Below are positions 1 through 5,975 of a stretch of 16,722 nucleotides of DNA, piece by piece; position 1 is the stretch's first letter, and each line of letters opens with the position of its first letter. This DNA is from Candidatus Moraniibacteriota bacterium (lineage in GTDB: Bacteria > Patescibacteriota > Minisyncoccia > Moranbacterales > GCA-2747515), in assembly GCA_030592425.1 (NCBI GenBank), contig JAUVJK010000015.1, forward strand, positions 1 through 16,722. Direction: 5' to 3'. A program made the position numbers and the translations under genes. The notes below the pieces were generated by a model. It made no database searches and was not told the DNA's origin. It saw nothing but the letters and a program-made list of their open reading frames with translations.

Positions 1-105
1 ACTGATGAAGAGCGTTTTCTTTCCGCGTTAAAACTGTACGATATGTATGTTATTACCAGGTTGAAACTTTTAAATGGTCTCCATTGGAGTAGCCTCTATT
101 GTTAA
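1..105 (+). CDS. Possible C-terminal end of an upstream gene (partial)
   Basis: Frame 1 is open from the first base to a TAA at 103-105 and would give 34 residues beginning TDEERFLSALKLYDMY. The other two forward frames close within the first 30 bases. The first half looks like an ordinary amphipathic helix, but the end (NGLHWSSLYC) is less convincing. I do not recognise a family. It could equally be chance. The following 95 bases up to nth hold no gene that I can see. Confidence 0.3.
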   Translation, partial: TDEERFLSALKLYDMYVITRLKLLNGLHWSSLYC

Positions 106-200
106 AGAAAGTGTTTGAAGTGTGGCAAAATAACGTACCATTGTCAATGTATTATGTATATTAGTTCTGTATGTTGTCGTAGAGGAAAAAGTGAGATATT

Positions 201-851
201 ATGATGCATATGACACGAAAAGAACGCATAGTGATCATTATGAAGAGATTAACGAAGGAATACCCCGTTCCAGGGCCTTTTATCGATTGGTCAAATCCTC
301 TAGAATTACTTATTGGAACGATCCTTTCGGCACAGTGCACTGATACACGTGTCAACAAGGTGACAAAGGTGCTTTTTAAGAAATACAAAAAAGCAGTTGA
401 TTATGCAGGGGCACTACTTGCAACATTAGAAAAAGAGCTCTATTCGACGGGATTTTATCGTGCAAAAGCAAAGAATATCAAAGCTACAGGAAAGATCATT
501 GTAGAAGATTTTGATGGACAGGTTCCCGATACATTAGATGCGTTACTGACACTCAAAGGTGCATCACATAAAACATCCTACATTGTCCTTGCTAAGGCTT
601 TTGGGAAATTTGAGGGTGTTCCTGTTGATACACATGTGAAACGACTTTCGCCACGACTTGGTTTGACGCGTGAGAAGCAGAATACTGATAAGATCAGTGC
701 AGATCTTGGAAAGATCTTGCCACCGAAGGATTTCTTGAAAGTAAATGAATATTTGATTACGCACGGGAGGGTTATTTGCGTGCGTGTGCCAAAGTGTGAT
801 ATCTGTGTACTCAATGATATTTGTCCAACAGGAAAACGCAGTCGCTCGTGA
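201..851 (+). CDS. nth: Endonuclease III (DNA glycosylase/AP lyase)
   Basis: Base-excision repair enzyme that removes oxidised pyrimidines and nicks the abasic site; cytoplasmic. The 216-residue length is normal. The family core is clear: the SAQCTDTRVN helix at 43-52, a helix-hairpin-helix region near 113-136, the lysine in HKT (K124) that forms the Schiff base, and the catalytic aspartate in VDTHV (D143). Four cysteines at 193, 199, 202 and 208 form the C-terminal [4Fe-4S] loop. Two details differ from the usual pattern. The hairpin, normally L-x-G-V-G-x-K-T, reads LKGASHKT. The first cysteine spacing is five residues, where the family usually has six. ATG codons at 201, 204 and 210 are all possible starts. 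A GAGG at 182-185 is rather far upstream, so the start is uncertain by up to three residues. A strong hairpin begins directly at the stop codon. Confidence 0.93.
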   Translation: MMHMTRKERIVIIMKRLTKEYPVPGPFIDWSNPLELLIGTILSAQCTDTRVNKVTKVLFKKYKKAVDYAGALLATLEKELYSTGFYRAKAKNIKATGKIIVEDFDGQVPDTLDALLTLKGASHKTSYIVLAKAFGKFEGVPVDTHVKRLSPRLGLTREKQNTDKISADLGKILPPKDFLKVNEYLITHGRVICVRVPKCDICVLNDICPTGKRSRS

Positions 852-891
852 GACACGTCGTTCACGAAACGACCGTGTCGAGCGACGTGTC
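843..891 (+). repeat. Tripartite inverted repeat after nth with two exclusive pairings
   Basis: Directly after the nth stop, 852-862 (gacacgtcgtt) pairs with 868-879 (aacga, one bulged c, cgtgtc) around a five-base loop, and cgctc at 843-847 can extend the stem with gagcg at 880-884. Alternatively, gacacgtcg at 852-860 pairs perfectly over 9 bp with cgacgtgtc at 883-891. The two folds cannot coexist. No T-run follows, so it is not a standard intrinsic terminator. It may protect the nth 3' end or modulate read-through into the GDPD gene 30 bases downstream. The pairing is seen; the role is inference. Confidence 0.7.
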
Positions 892-920
892 AAGGAATAT
901 AAATAAGAAATAGAACCACA

Positions 921-1661
921 ATGAAAAAAGAACTTGCATGGCTGACACAAAGACCAATTGCACATCGCGGATTGCACGATGGTAAAATAGCGCCTGAAAA
1001 TTCACTTCTTGCATTTGAAAAAGCGATTGCGCAGGGCTATCCAATCGAATGTGATGTGCGGATGCTTGCTGATGGGGAGATTGTCGTTTTTCATGATGAG
1101 AACCTCAAGAGGCTAACGGGTGATACAAGGATGCTCAAGGATGTTTCATATTTAGAAATAAATGACTTGCATATCTCAAAGACGCAAGAAAAGGTGCCGA
1201 CATTGCTTGAAGTATTGAAATTAATCGATGGTCGTGTCCCTATATTGATCGAGATAAAGAACAAGGGGCGTGTTGGGCAACTAGAAAAGAAAGTGCGAGA
1301 CATACTTGCTTTTTATCAAGGCGTTTATGCATTACAGTCATTTAATCCGTTAAGTGTCTTGTGGTTTCTGCGTCATGCTCCTTATGCTGCCATTGGCCAG
1401 GTCATTCAATGTTCTCCGTCAAAGCGTGTTCGTATTTCGATCAAGCGATGGATGTTACGAATAAAATGGTATATACAGAAACAGTATCCAGATTTCATTA
1501 GTTATGAAGATAAGTGTTTCCCCTATCATTATTTTGCATCATTGCATAAAAAGAAAAAGATCCCAATACTTGTGTGGACGATCGATTCTCAAGAAAAATT
1601 TGAAAAAGTCAGAAAAATTACTAACAATATAATATTTGAAAATATTGATCCAACGTTATGA
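921..1661 (+). CDS. Glycerophosphodiester phosphodiesterase (GDPD family)
   Basis: Hydrolyses glycerophosphodiesters to glycerol 3-phosphate and an alcohol, or a related phosphodiester. At 246 residues it matches the short UgpQ-like cytoplasmic class, and there is no signal peptide or membrane segment. The family signature is present in order: AHRG at 14-17 (H15 catalytic, R16), APENSLLAF at 24-32, the metal-binding IECDVRM at 42-48 (E43, D45), the second catalytic histidine in VVFHDENL (H58), and the strand LIEIKNKG that supplies a further acidic ligand. It ends in LVWTIDS and FENIDP, as the family does. No Shine-Dalgarno is visible before the ATG at 921. It probably shares a transcript with nth, 69 bases upstream. 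The substrate cannot be read from the sequence; lipid salvage or turnover is a guess. Confidence 0.92.
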   Translation: MKKELAWLTQRPIAHRGLHDGKIAPENSLLAFEKAIAQGYPIECDVRMLADGEIVVFHDENLKRLTGDTRMLKDVSYLEINDLHISKTQEKVPTLLEVLKLIDGRVPILIEIKNKGRVGQLEKKVRDILAFYQGVYALQSFNPLSVLWFLRHAPYAAIGQVIQCSPSKRVRISIKRWMLRIKWYIQKQYPDFISYEDKCFPYHYFASLHKKKKIPILVWTIDSQEKFEKVRKITNNIIFENIDPTL

Positions 1662-1750
1662 AGATCACACAAGATAATCTTTCAGATCCAATCGATGCCG
1701 CATTAACAGGTGGATCGAATCACCTATTCTTCGATTGTGATCAGAAATAA
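1658..1750 (+). CDS. Tiny ORF overlapping the GDPD stop codon; doubtful
   Basis: An ATGA overlap starts this 30-codon frame one base before the GDPD stop, the usual geometry for translational coupling. The product (MKITQDNLSDPIDAALTGG, then SNHLFFDCDQK) matches nothing I know. It has no membrane segment or signal peptide. The DNA also contains an aggtg/cacct hairpin at about 1710-1727. It could be a real micropeptide, the remnant of a lost downstream gene whose N-terminus survives, or chance. Confidence 0.3.
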   Translation: MKITQDNLSDPIDAALTGGSNHLFFDCDQK

Positions 1751-1847
1751 GAGTACTGCTGTTTGTAAACTTTTTTATGAATAGTTTCTCTTGTTTTATC
1801 GAGAAATTACATACGTACAGCCGGTGGGCCGGAATAACTGAGTGGTG

Positions 1848-1853
1848 TATACT
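1848..1853 (+). promoter_or_regulatory. Candidate -10 element (TATACT) for the GH13 gene
   Basis: TATACT lies 39 bases upstream of the ATG at 1893, in the only sizeable gap (1751-1892) before this gene. The GTATACT heptamer also occurs in the promoters proposed for korA and msrAB. There is no convincing -35 box. A small GC-rich palindrome, ccggtgggccgg at 1821-1832, sits just upstream and could be an operator or chance. Confidence 0.4.
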
Positions 1854-1892
1854 TGTAGTATGAAAGAATGTATTTGATAGAGTGTAAAAAAT

Positions 1893-3497
1893 ATGCTAAA
1901 AGAAAATACGATTCAATTGATTACCTATCCCGATAGTTTGGGAGATAACCTTTCGGAACTCAGCGCTGTTTTAGATAATCATATTACAGATGCTGTCGGC
2001 GGTGTGCATATTTTGCCGTTTTATCCTTCGAGTGCTGATCGAGGATTCACTCCACTGACGCACATGAAGGTAGATCCAGCATTTGGGACGTGGGAGGATA
2101 TTTTACAGATCACAAAAAACTATAGGGTGATGAGCGATTTGATGGTTAATCACATTTCTTCAGAGTCTGAGCTTTTTAAGGATTACATGGCGCGCGCAGA
2201 GTATTCTCCTTACAGTGATTATTTCATTGGTGCAAATAAATTTTCACATCATATTCCACGTCACTATCATGAAAATGAGCAAAATGCGCATGTAGATATG
2301 CATTATGGATCACGAAGGTTTCAACAATTGCTTGAGAATTATGTGATACGACCAATTGAATTATTGATGAAGCGTGCACGGAAAATTGATATCATTTTTC
2401 ACAAACAGGGTGTTAATCGCATGCTTCTGAAGAAAATTTATCGACCACGACCAGGAAGTCCTTTTATTCCTTTTACTTTTGCGAACAAAACAACACGTTA
2501 TCTGTGGTGTACTTTCTCCAAGGATCAAATCGATCTAGATGTGAGCAATCCTAGTGTACGAAAAATGTTTCGTGATGCGATCGTCCACGCAGCCCAAAAT
2601 GGCATTTCGCTCATACGTCTCGATGCGGTGGGCTATGCGTGTAAACGTCGTGGGACTAATAATTTTCTTCTTCCAGAAACATACGATCTGATTGCATCAC
2701 TTTCTGAGATCGCACATCGCCATGGCGTGAAGATTCTTCCTGAAGTGCATAGTGACTACTGTACACAATTAGATCTCTCTGGAAGGAATGGTGTTGATTA
2801 CGTGTATGATTTTCAATTGCCACTCTTGGTGTTGCAAGCGCTCTTTTCAGGGTGTCATTGTCATCTTGTGCGGTGGCTGCAACTTCGATCAAACAATATG
2901 ATCACAATCCTTGATACGCATGATGGTCTGCCGGTGCCGGACGTTGAAGGTCTTCTCACGAGCTCAGAAATTGAAGCGATCATAGTACATGTTAACAAGA
3001 AAGGCGGCAATGCGGCAATGCGTGCATCTGGTGAAAATGCACAAAATGTTGACGTCTATCAGTTGAATGTTACATACTTCAGTGCCCTCGATGAAGACGA
3101 TGATATGTATATTGCAGCACGTGCGATCCAATTTTTTATTCCAGGAATACCACAAGTCTATTATGTCGGTTTGTTTGCAGGTAAAAATGATATTGATCGA
3201 TTGGAGAGAACTGGTATTGGACGTGATATCAATCGACATAGTTATTCGCTCGATGAGATCAAAGAGGAGATGAAACGACCCGTGGTAAAGCGATTGATGC
3301 GTTTGATGCGTTTTCGTAATACACAGCCTTCATTTGACGGTGTTTTCTTGAGGAAGAAATCTCCAAAGAATCAATTAATTCTTTATTGGCAGAAGGAGAA
3401 CTCTTTTTGTGAGGTAAAGATCGATCTGCATATACATAAAACGATTATTCGCTATTTTGACCAAAAAAGTGCTACAGTAAAAGAATTCACAGCCTAA
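1893..3497 (+). CDS. Sucrose phosphorylase-like glycoside phosphorylase (GH13_18)
   Basis: Expected to split an alpha-glucoside with phosphate, giving alpha-glucose 1-phosphate. The subfamily includes sucrose phosphorylase, sucrose 6'-phosphate phosphorylase and glucosylglycerate phosphorylase. The match to the family runs the whole length: QLITYPDSLGDN at 8-19, GGVHILPFYPS at 36-46, VNHIS, YRPRPGSPF at 183-191, the nucleophile in RLDAVGY (D244), the acid/base in PEVHS (E284), LDTHDG at 340-345 (D344), and AGKNDI plus GRDINRH near 429-449. The protein is 534 residues, against about 504 for the Bifidobacterium enzyme. The excess is an insertion at roughly 118-168, rich in His and Arg, in domain B. 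The acceptor-binding loop here reads MRASGENAQNVD. Substrate specificity cannot be assigned. It is cytoplasmic, with no signal peptide. No strong Shine-Dalgarno precedes it. Confidence 0.88.
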   Translation: MLKENTIQLITYPDSLGDNLSELSAVLDNHITDAVGGVHILPFYPSSADRGFTPLTHMKVDPAFGTWEDILQITKNYRVMSDLMVNHISSESELFKDYMARAEYSPYSDYFIGANKFSHHIPRHYHENEQNAHVDMHYGSRRFQQLLENYVIRPIELLMKRARKIDIIFHKQGVNRMLLKKIYRPRPGSPFIPFTFANKTTRYLWCTFSKDQIDLDVSNPSVRKMFRDAIVHAAQNGISLIRLDAVGYACKRRGTNNFLLPETYDLIASLSEIAHRHGVKILPEVHSDYCTQLDLSGRNGVDYVYDFQLPLLVLQALFSGCHCHLVRWLQLRSNNMITILDTHDGLPVPDVEGLLTSSEIEAIIVHVNKKGGNAAMRASGENAQNVDVYQLNVTYFSALDEDDDMYIAARAIQFFIPGIPQVYYVGLFAGKNDIDRLERTGIGRDINRHSYSLDEIKEEMKRPVVKRLMRLMRFRNTQPSFDGVFLRKKSPKNQLILYWQKENSFCEVKIDLHIHKTIIRYFDQKSATVKEFTA

Positions 3498-3535
3498 AAA
3501 GTGTGCTAATTCTAATTGCACTCTAATCTTTCATG

Positions 3536-3565
3536 TTTCCCTACGTCCTAATTCTTAACTCCTAG
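3536..3565 (+). repeat. Degenerate pyrimidine-rich intergenic repeat, copy 1
   Basis: Reads TTTCC, then about 10 bases, then AATTCTTAACTCCTAG, ending four bases before the xseA start. It resembles the elements before xseB and korA. Consensus by eye: TTTCC-N(7-10)-AATTCCTAACTCCT. Function unknown. Confidence 0.45.
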
Positions 3566-3568
3566 AAA

Positions 3569-5185
3569 ATGACTCTTCTCAATCAACTTTCACAGTGGCA
3601 AAAAACGCAGGCGGTGCAAGAGGGTATTGAACCGTATAGAGTCTTACCTTTTGGATCTCTTAAAGAGATCGCAAAGAAGCGACCACAAAATGATGAGGAG
3701 CTCTTGGCGATCAAAGGCGTCGGTCCGGTGAAAGTGCGGAAGTATAGCGGAGAGTTGATGGCGATCATTCAACAGGCGCAGGGAGAGGTGGAAGGAGTAA
3801 ATTCAAAATCACAAAAAACAAATAACTTTCAAATTGAAAAAGAAGAGGACTTAAAACAGAAACAGAGACGTATTTTACCTCAAGAAATACAGAAAGAAGA
3901 TCCTAGTTTGTTTGATGAAGCGCAGTTGATCAATGATATTCTTTCTGATGGACATACTTCGCAAGTGAATGCGCCACAAAATGTTGATGTACAGACGGGG
4001 GAGATCACACAAGACAAAGCAGAAGATACGGCGATCTCTGTAAGTGAATTTTTGACAAGATTCAATCAGATCATTCGTTCGTATTTTGGTGAAATAAGGA
4101 TTCGAGGGGAGATCATTGGATTCAAAAGAAATCAAAATGGACACGCATACTTTGAATTGAAAGATGAAGAAGCGATTATACGGTGTAGTATCTTTCGCAA
4201 TGCGTATGATCTATCTAGTGTTCATCTTGAGGATGGTCTCGAGGTTATCGTGACAGGCAGTCCACAACATCACGCACGATATGGCTTTAGTGTAATTGGG
4301 TCATTTGTAGAAGTCGCAGGTGAGGGAGCTCTCAAAAAAGCATATGATAAATTAAAGAAAAAACTAGAAGGTGAAGGATTGATGGCACTAGAAAGAAAGC
4401 GAACACTGCCAGAATTGCCACAAAAGATTGGATTGATCACATCGCCAACAGGCGCAGCTATTGGTGATTTTACGATGAACGTGGGAAAGTTTGGCTATAA
4501 GATTGCCTTTTGCCCATCGACTGTAGAAGGTGCGCGTGCAACGCAAGAACTTTTGTCGGCGGTGAATACGCTAGCAAATAAAGATCTTGATCTTCTTGTG
4601 ATTACGCGTGGTGGCGGAAGTCTCGAGAGTTTACAGGCATTTAATAACGAAAAGCTTGTTCGTGCTCTTGCAGATTTTCCCGTACCTGTGATTGCCGGAA
4701 TTGGCCATGAACAGGACGAGACATTGACGACACTTATTGCTGATCTCGGTGTGAGTACGCCAACAGCAGCAGCTCAAGAGGTGCGAATCAGTTGGGATAA
4801 TGCCGTGGAACGCATTGGACAGCAGGAGCGTTCTATTATCGAGTCATATAGTGAAACGATGCGACATGCCAACGAAACAATTGATAATGCGCAACACCGA
4901 AGCACAGAATATTTCACGACGATCAAATCGTATGTTACGGAGCTGTTCCATTTTTTTGCACTTTCTGCGGAAATGATCGGGCAGAGAATTGCTGAACTTT
5001 CACAAAAATTATCATTTTATGAGAAGTCGCTTGTGCAGAATGACCCAAAACGGCAATTGAGTCTTGGCTATACGATTACAACAGATAGTAAAGGAAAAAT
5101 TGTACGTCGCATAGCTGATGTCTCTACGGGTACACATTTGAAAACACGTCTGAGCGATGGTATAGTGGAATCAGAAGTGTTGTAA
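3569..5185 (+). CDS. xseA: Exodeoxyribonuclease VII large subunit with N-terminal HRDC domain
   Basis: Catalytic subunit of ExoVII, which degrades single-stranded DNA to oligonucleotides in repair and recombination. Residues 1-70 form a HRDC domain, recognisable by LKEIAKKRPQNDEELLAIKG followed by VGPVKVRKYSGELMAII. HRDC domains are known from RecQ helicases and RNase D and bind nucleic acid. A charged, low-complexity linker follows (about 71-150). The usual XseA then begins: an OB-fold at about 155-250 (IRIRGEIIGFKRNQNGHAYF), the nuclease core with GLITSPTGAAIGDF at 288-301, TRGGGSLESLQAFNNE near 346-361, and PVIAGIGHEQDETL with STPTAAA at 373-402. A helical region and the C-terminal LGYTITTDSKGKIV motif complete it. 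At 538 residues it is longer than typical XseA because of the fusion and linker. The frame is continuous. xseB follows after 108 bases. Confidence 0.93.
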   Translation: MTLLNQLSQWQKTQAVQEGIEPYRVLPFGSLKEIAKKRPQNDEELLAIKGVGPVKVRKYSGELMAIIQQAQGEVEGVNSKSQKTNNFQIEKEEDLKQKQRRILPQEIQKEDPSLFDEAQLINDILSDGHTSQVNAPQNVDVQTGEITQDKAEDTAISVSEFLTRFNQIIRSYFGEIRIRGEIIGFKRNQNGHAYFELKDEEAIIRCSIFRNAYDLSSVHLEDGLEVIVTGSPQHHARYGFSVIGSFVEVAGEGALKKAYDKLKKKLEGEGLMALERKRTLPELPQKIGLITSPTGAAIGDFTMNVGKFGYKIAFCPSTVEGARATQELLSAVNTLANKDLDLLVITRGGGSLESLQAFNNEKLVRALADFPVPVIAGIGHEQDETLTTLIADLGVSTPTAAAQEVRISWDNAVERIGQQERSIIESYSETMRHANETIDNAQHRSTEYFTTIKSYVTELFHFFALSAEMIGQRIAELSQKLSFYEKSLVQNDPKRQLSLGYTITTDSKGKIVRRIADVSTGTHLKTRLSDGIVESEVL

Positions 5186-5249
5186 ATGTTCTAGTTGTTG
5201 AAATTGTAATGTACTATAGTGTATTTGCTATCAACTATCTTCTATTCAC

Positions 5250-5282
5250 TTCCAATTACTAATTCCCAAAACTTAACTTCTA
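5250..5282 (+). repeat. Degenerate pyrimidine-rich intergenic repeat, copy 2
   Basis: TTCCAATTACTAATTCCC followed by AAAACTTAACTTCT, immediately before xseB. It shares the TTCC...AATTC...TTAACT(C/T)CT arrangement with the copies before xseA and korA. Confidence 0.45.
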
Positions 5283-5293
5283 AATATTAGATT

Positions 5294-5515
5294 ATGACAA
5301 AAGTAACAGACAAAAAAAATCTCACAACATCACTCAAAGAACTTGAGGAAATTGTTGCATGGTTTGATGCACAAGATGAAGTAGATGTAGAAAAAGGCCT
5401 AACAAAAGTAAAAGAAGGCGCGGCATTGATCAAAAGCACAAAAAAACAACTTAAAGAAGTAGAAAATGAGTTTGAAGAGGTAAAAAAAGAATTAACTGAA
5501 GACACGACAAATTAA
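5294..5515 (+). CDS. xseB: Exodeoxyribonuclease VII small subunit
   Basis: Partner of XseA that forms helical hairpins along the large subunit's arm. The 73-residue product is almost wholly helical and charged. It shows the family pattern LKELEEIVAWFDAQDEVDVE, then a second helix (KGLTKVKEGAALIKSTKKQL) matching the classical LEEIV...LEESL..YE.G..L layout. Its position behind xseA settles the call. The start at 5294 fits the family N-terminus; no clear Shine-Dalgarno is present. The C-terminal helix KEVENEFEEVKKEL is a probable coiled coil. Confidence 0.9.
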   Translation: MTKVTDKKNLTTSLKELEEIVAWFDAQDEVDVEKGLTKVKEGAALIKSTKKQLKEVENEFEEVKKELTEDTTN

Positions 5516-5542
5516 AAGAGGTTTTATTATTAATAATTAATT

Positions 5543-5764
5543 ATGGCAATGAATGTTGGACAGCCAGATAAAGCGATTCGTATTGGGATTGGGATCTTTA
5601 TCCTTGCAATGGGACATTTTACAAAAAGTTGGTGGGGACTCATCGGATTGATCCCTCTGATCACGGGCCTTGTTAATTTTTGTCCCCTTTATTCGCTTTT
5701 TGGTGTGAAAACATGCAAAGTAGGCATCTGTAAAAAAGGAGGAAAAGAAAAAATTAAGGAATAA
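5543..5764 (+). CDS. DUF2892 (YgaP-like) small inner-membrane protein
   Basis: 73 residues with two hydrophobic helices (about 14-25 and 30-47). It fits the DUF2892 family pattern: an N-terminal MNVG..DKAIRI, a WWGLIGLIPLITGL segment, then NFCPLYSLFGVKTC. Two cysteines (in FCPLY and KTC) and a lysine-rich tail face one side. The family is the membrane part of YgaP-type rhodanese proteins but is common as a stand-alone gene of unknown role. It probably closes the xseA-xseB transcript, since a strong terminator follows 37 bases later. The alternative start at 5549 would remove two residues. An AGAGG at 5516-5520 lies too far upstream for a normal Shine-Dalgarno. Confidence 0.85.
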   Translation: MAMNVGQPDKAIRIGIGIFILAMGHFTKSWWGLIGLIPLITGLVNFCPLYSLFGVKTCKVGICKKGGKEKIKE

Positions 5765-5801
5765 TTGTAAACGTTTTATCACTTAGAAGTATAACGCTTA
5801 T

Positions 5802-5837
5802 AAAAGATGATCATTGCTTTGGTGATGATCATTTTTT
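5802..5837 (+). terminator. Intrinsic terminator after the xseA-xseB-DUF2892 genes
   Basis: Stem of atgatcat at 5807-5814 with atgatcat at 5825-5832 around a ten-base loop. It is followed by a T-run (5832-5837) and preceded by an A-run that can extend the stem. The A/T symmetry suggests it could work on both strands. Confidence 0.85.
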
Positions 5838-5896
5838 ATGATATTCTTCTTACTTTTAGGCGTTAATTGAAGTAGTATTATTTATTTGATTTTCTA

Positions 5897-5924
5897 TTTC
5901 CAATCTCTTTATTCCTAACTCCTT
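5897..5924 (+). repeat. Degenerate pyrimidine-rich intergenic repeat, copy 3
   Basis: TTTCC at 5897-5901, then AATCTCTTT and ATTCCTAACTCCTT, just upstream of the korA promoter. It is the third copy of the motif also seen before xseA and xseB. Confidence 0.45.
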
Positions 5925-5935
5925 GTTCTGAAATG

Positions 5936-5944
5936 TGGTATACT
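5936..5944 (+). promoter_or_regulatory. Extended -10 promoter of korAB (TGgTATACT)
   Basis: TG at 5936-5937, one base, then TATACT at 5939-5944, 31 bases before the korA ATG. No good -35 lies at the expected distance, as is usual for extended -10 promoters. The same nine bases occur before msrAB at 13459. Confidence 0.65.
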
Positions 5945-5975
5945 AGCATTATCACAAATATAAAAATTAATAATC

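Noticed and set aside
138..170. Possible promoter for nth (TTGTCA with TATATT)
   Set aside because: The spacing is about 10 bases, far from 17, and the region is AT-rich, so the match is weak.
564..977. Long reverse-strand frames opposite nth
   Set aside because: They lie antisense to a clear nth gene, have no recognisable motifs and cross the hairpin region; shadows of the real gene.
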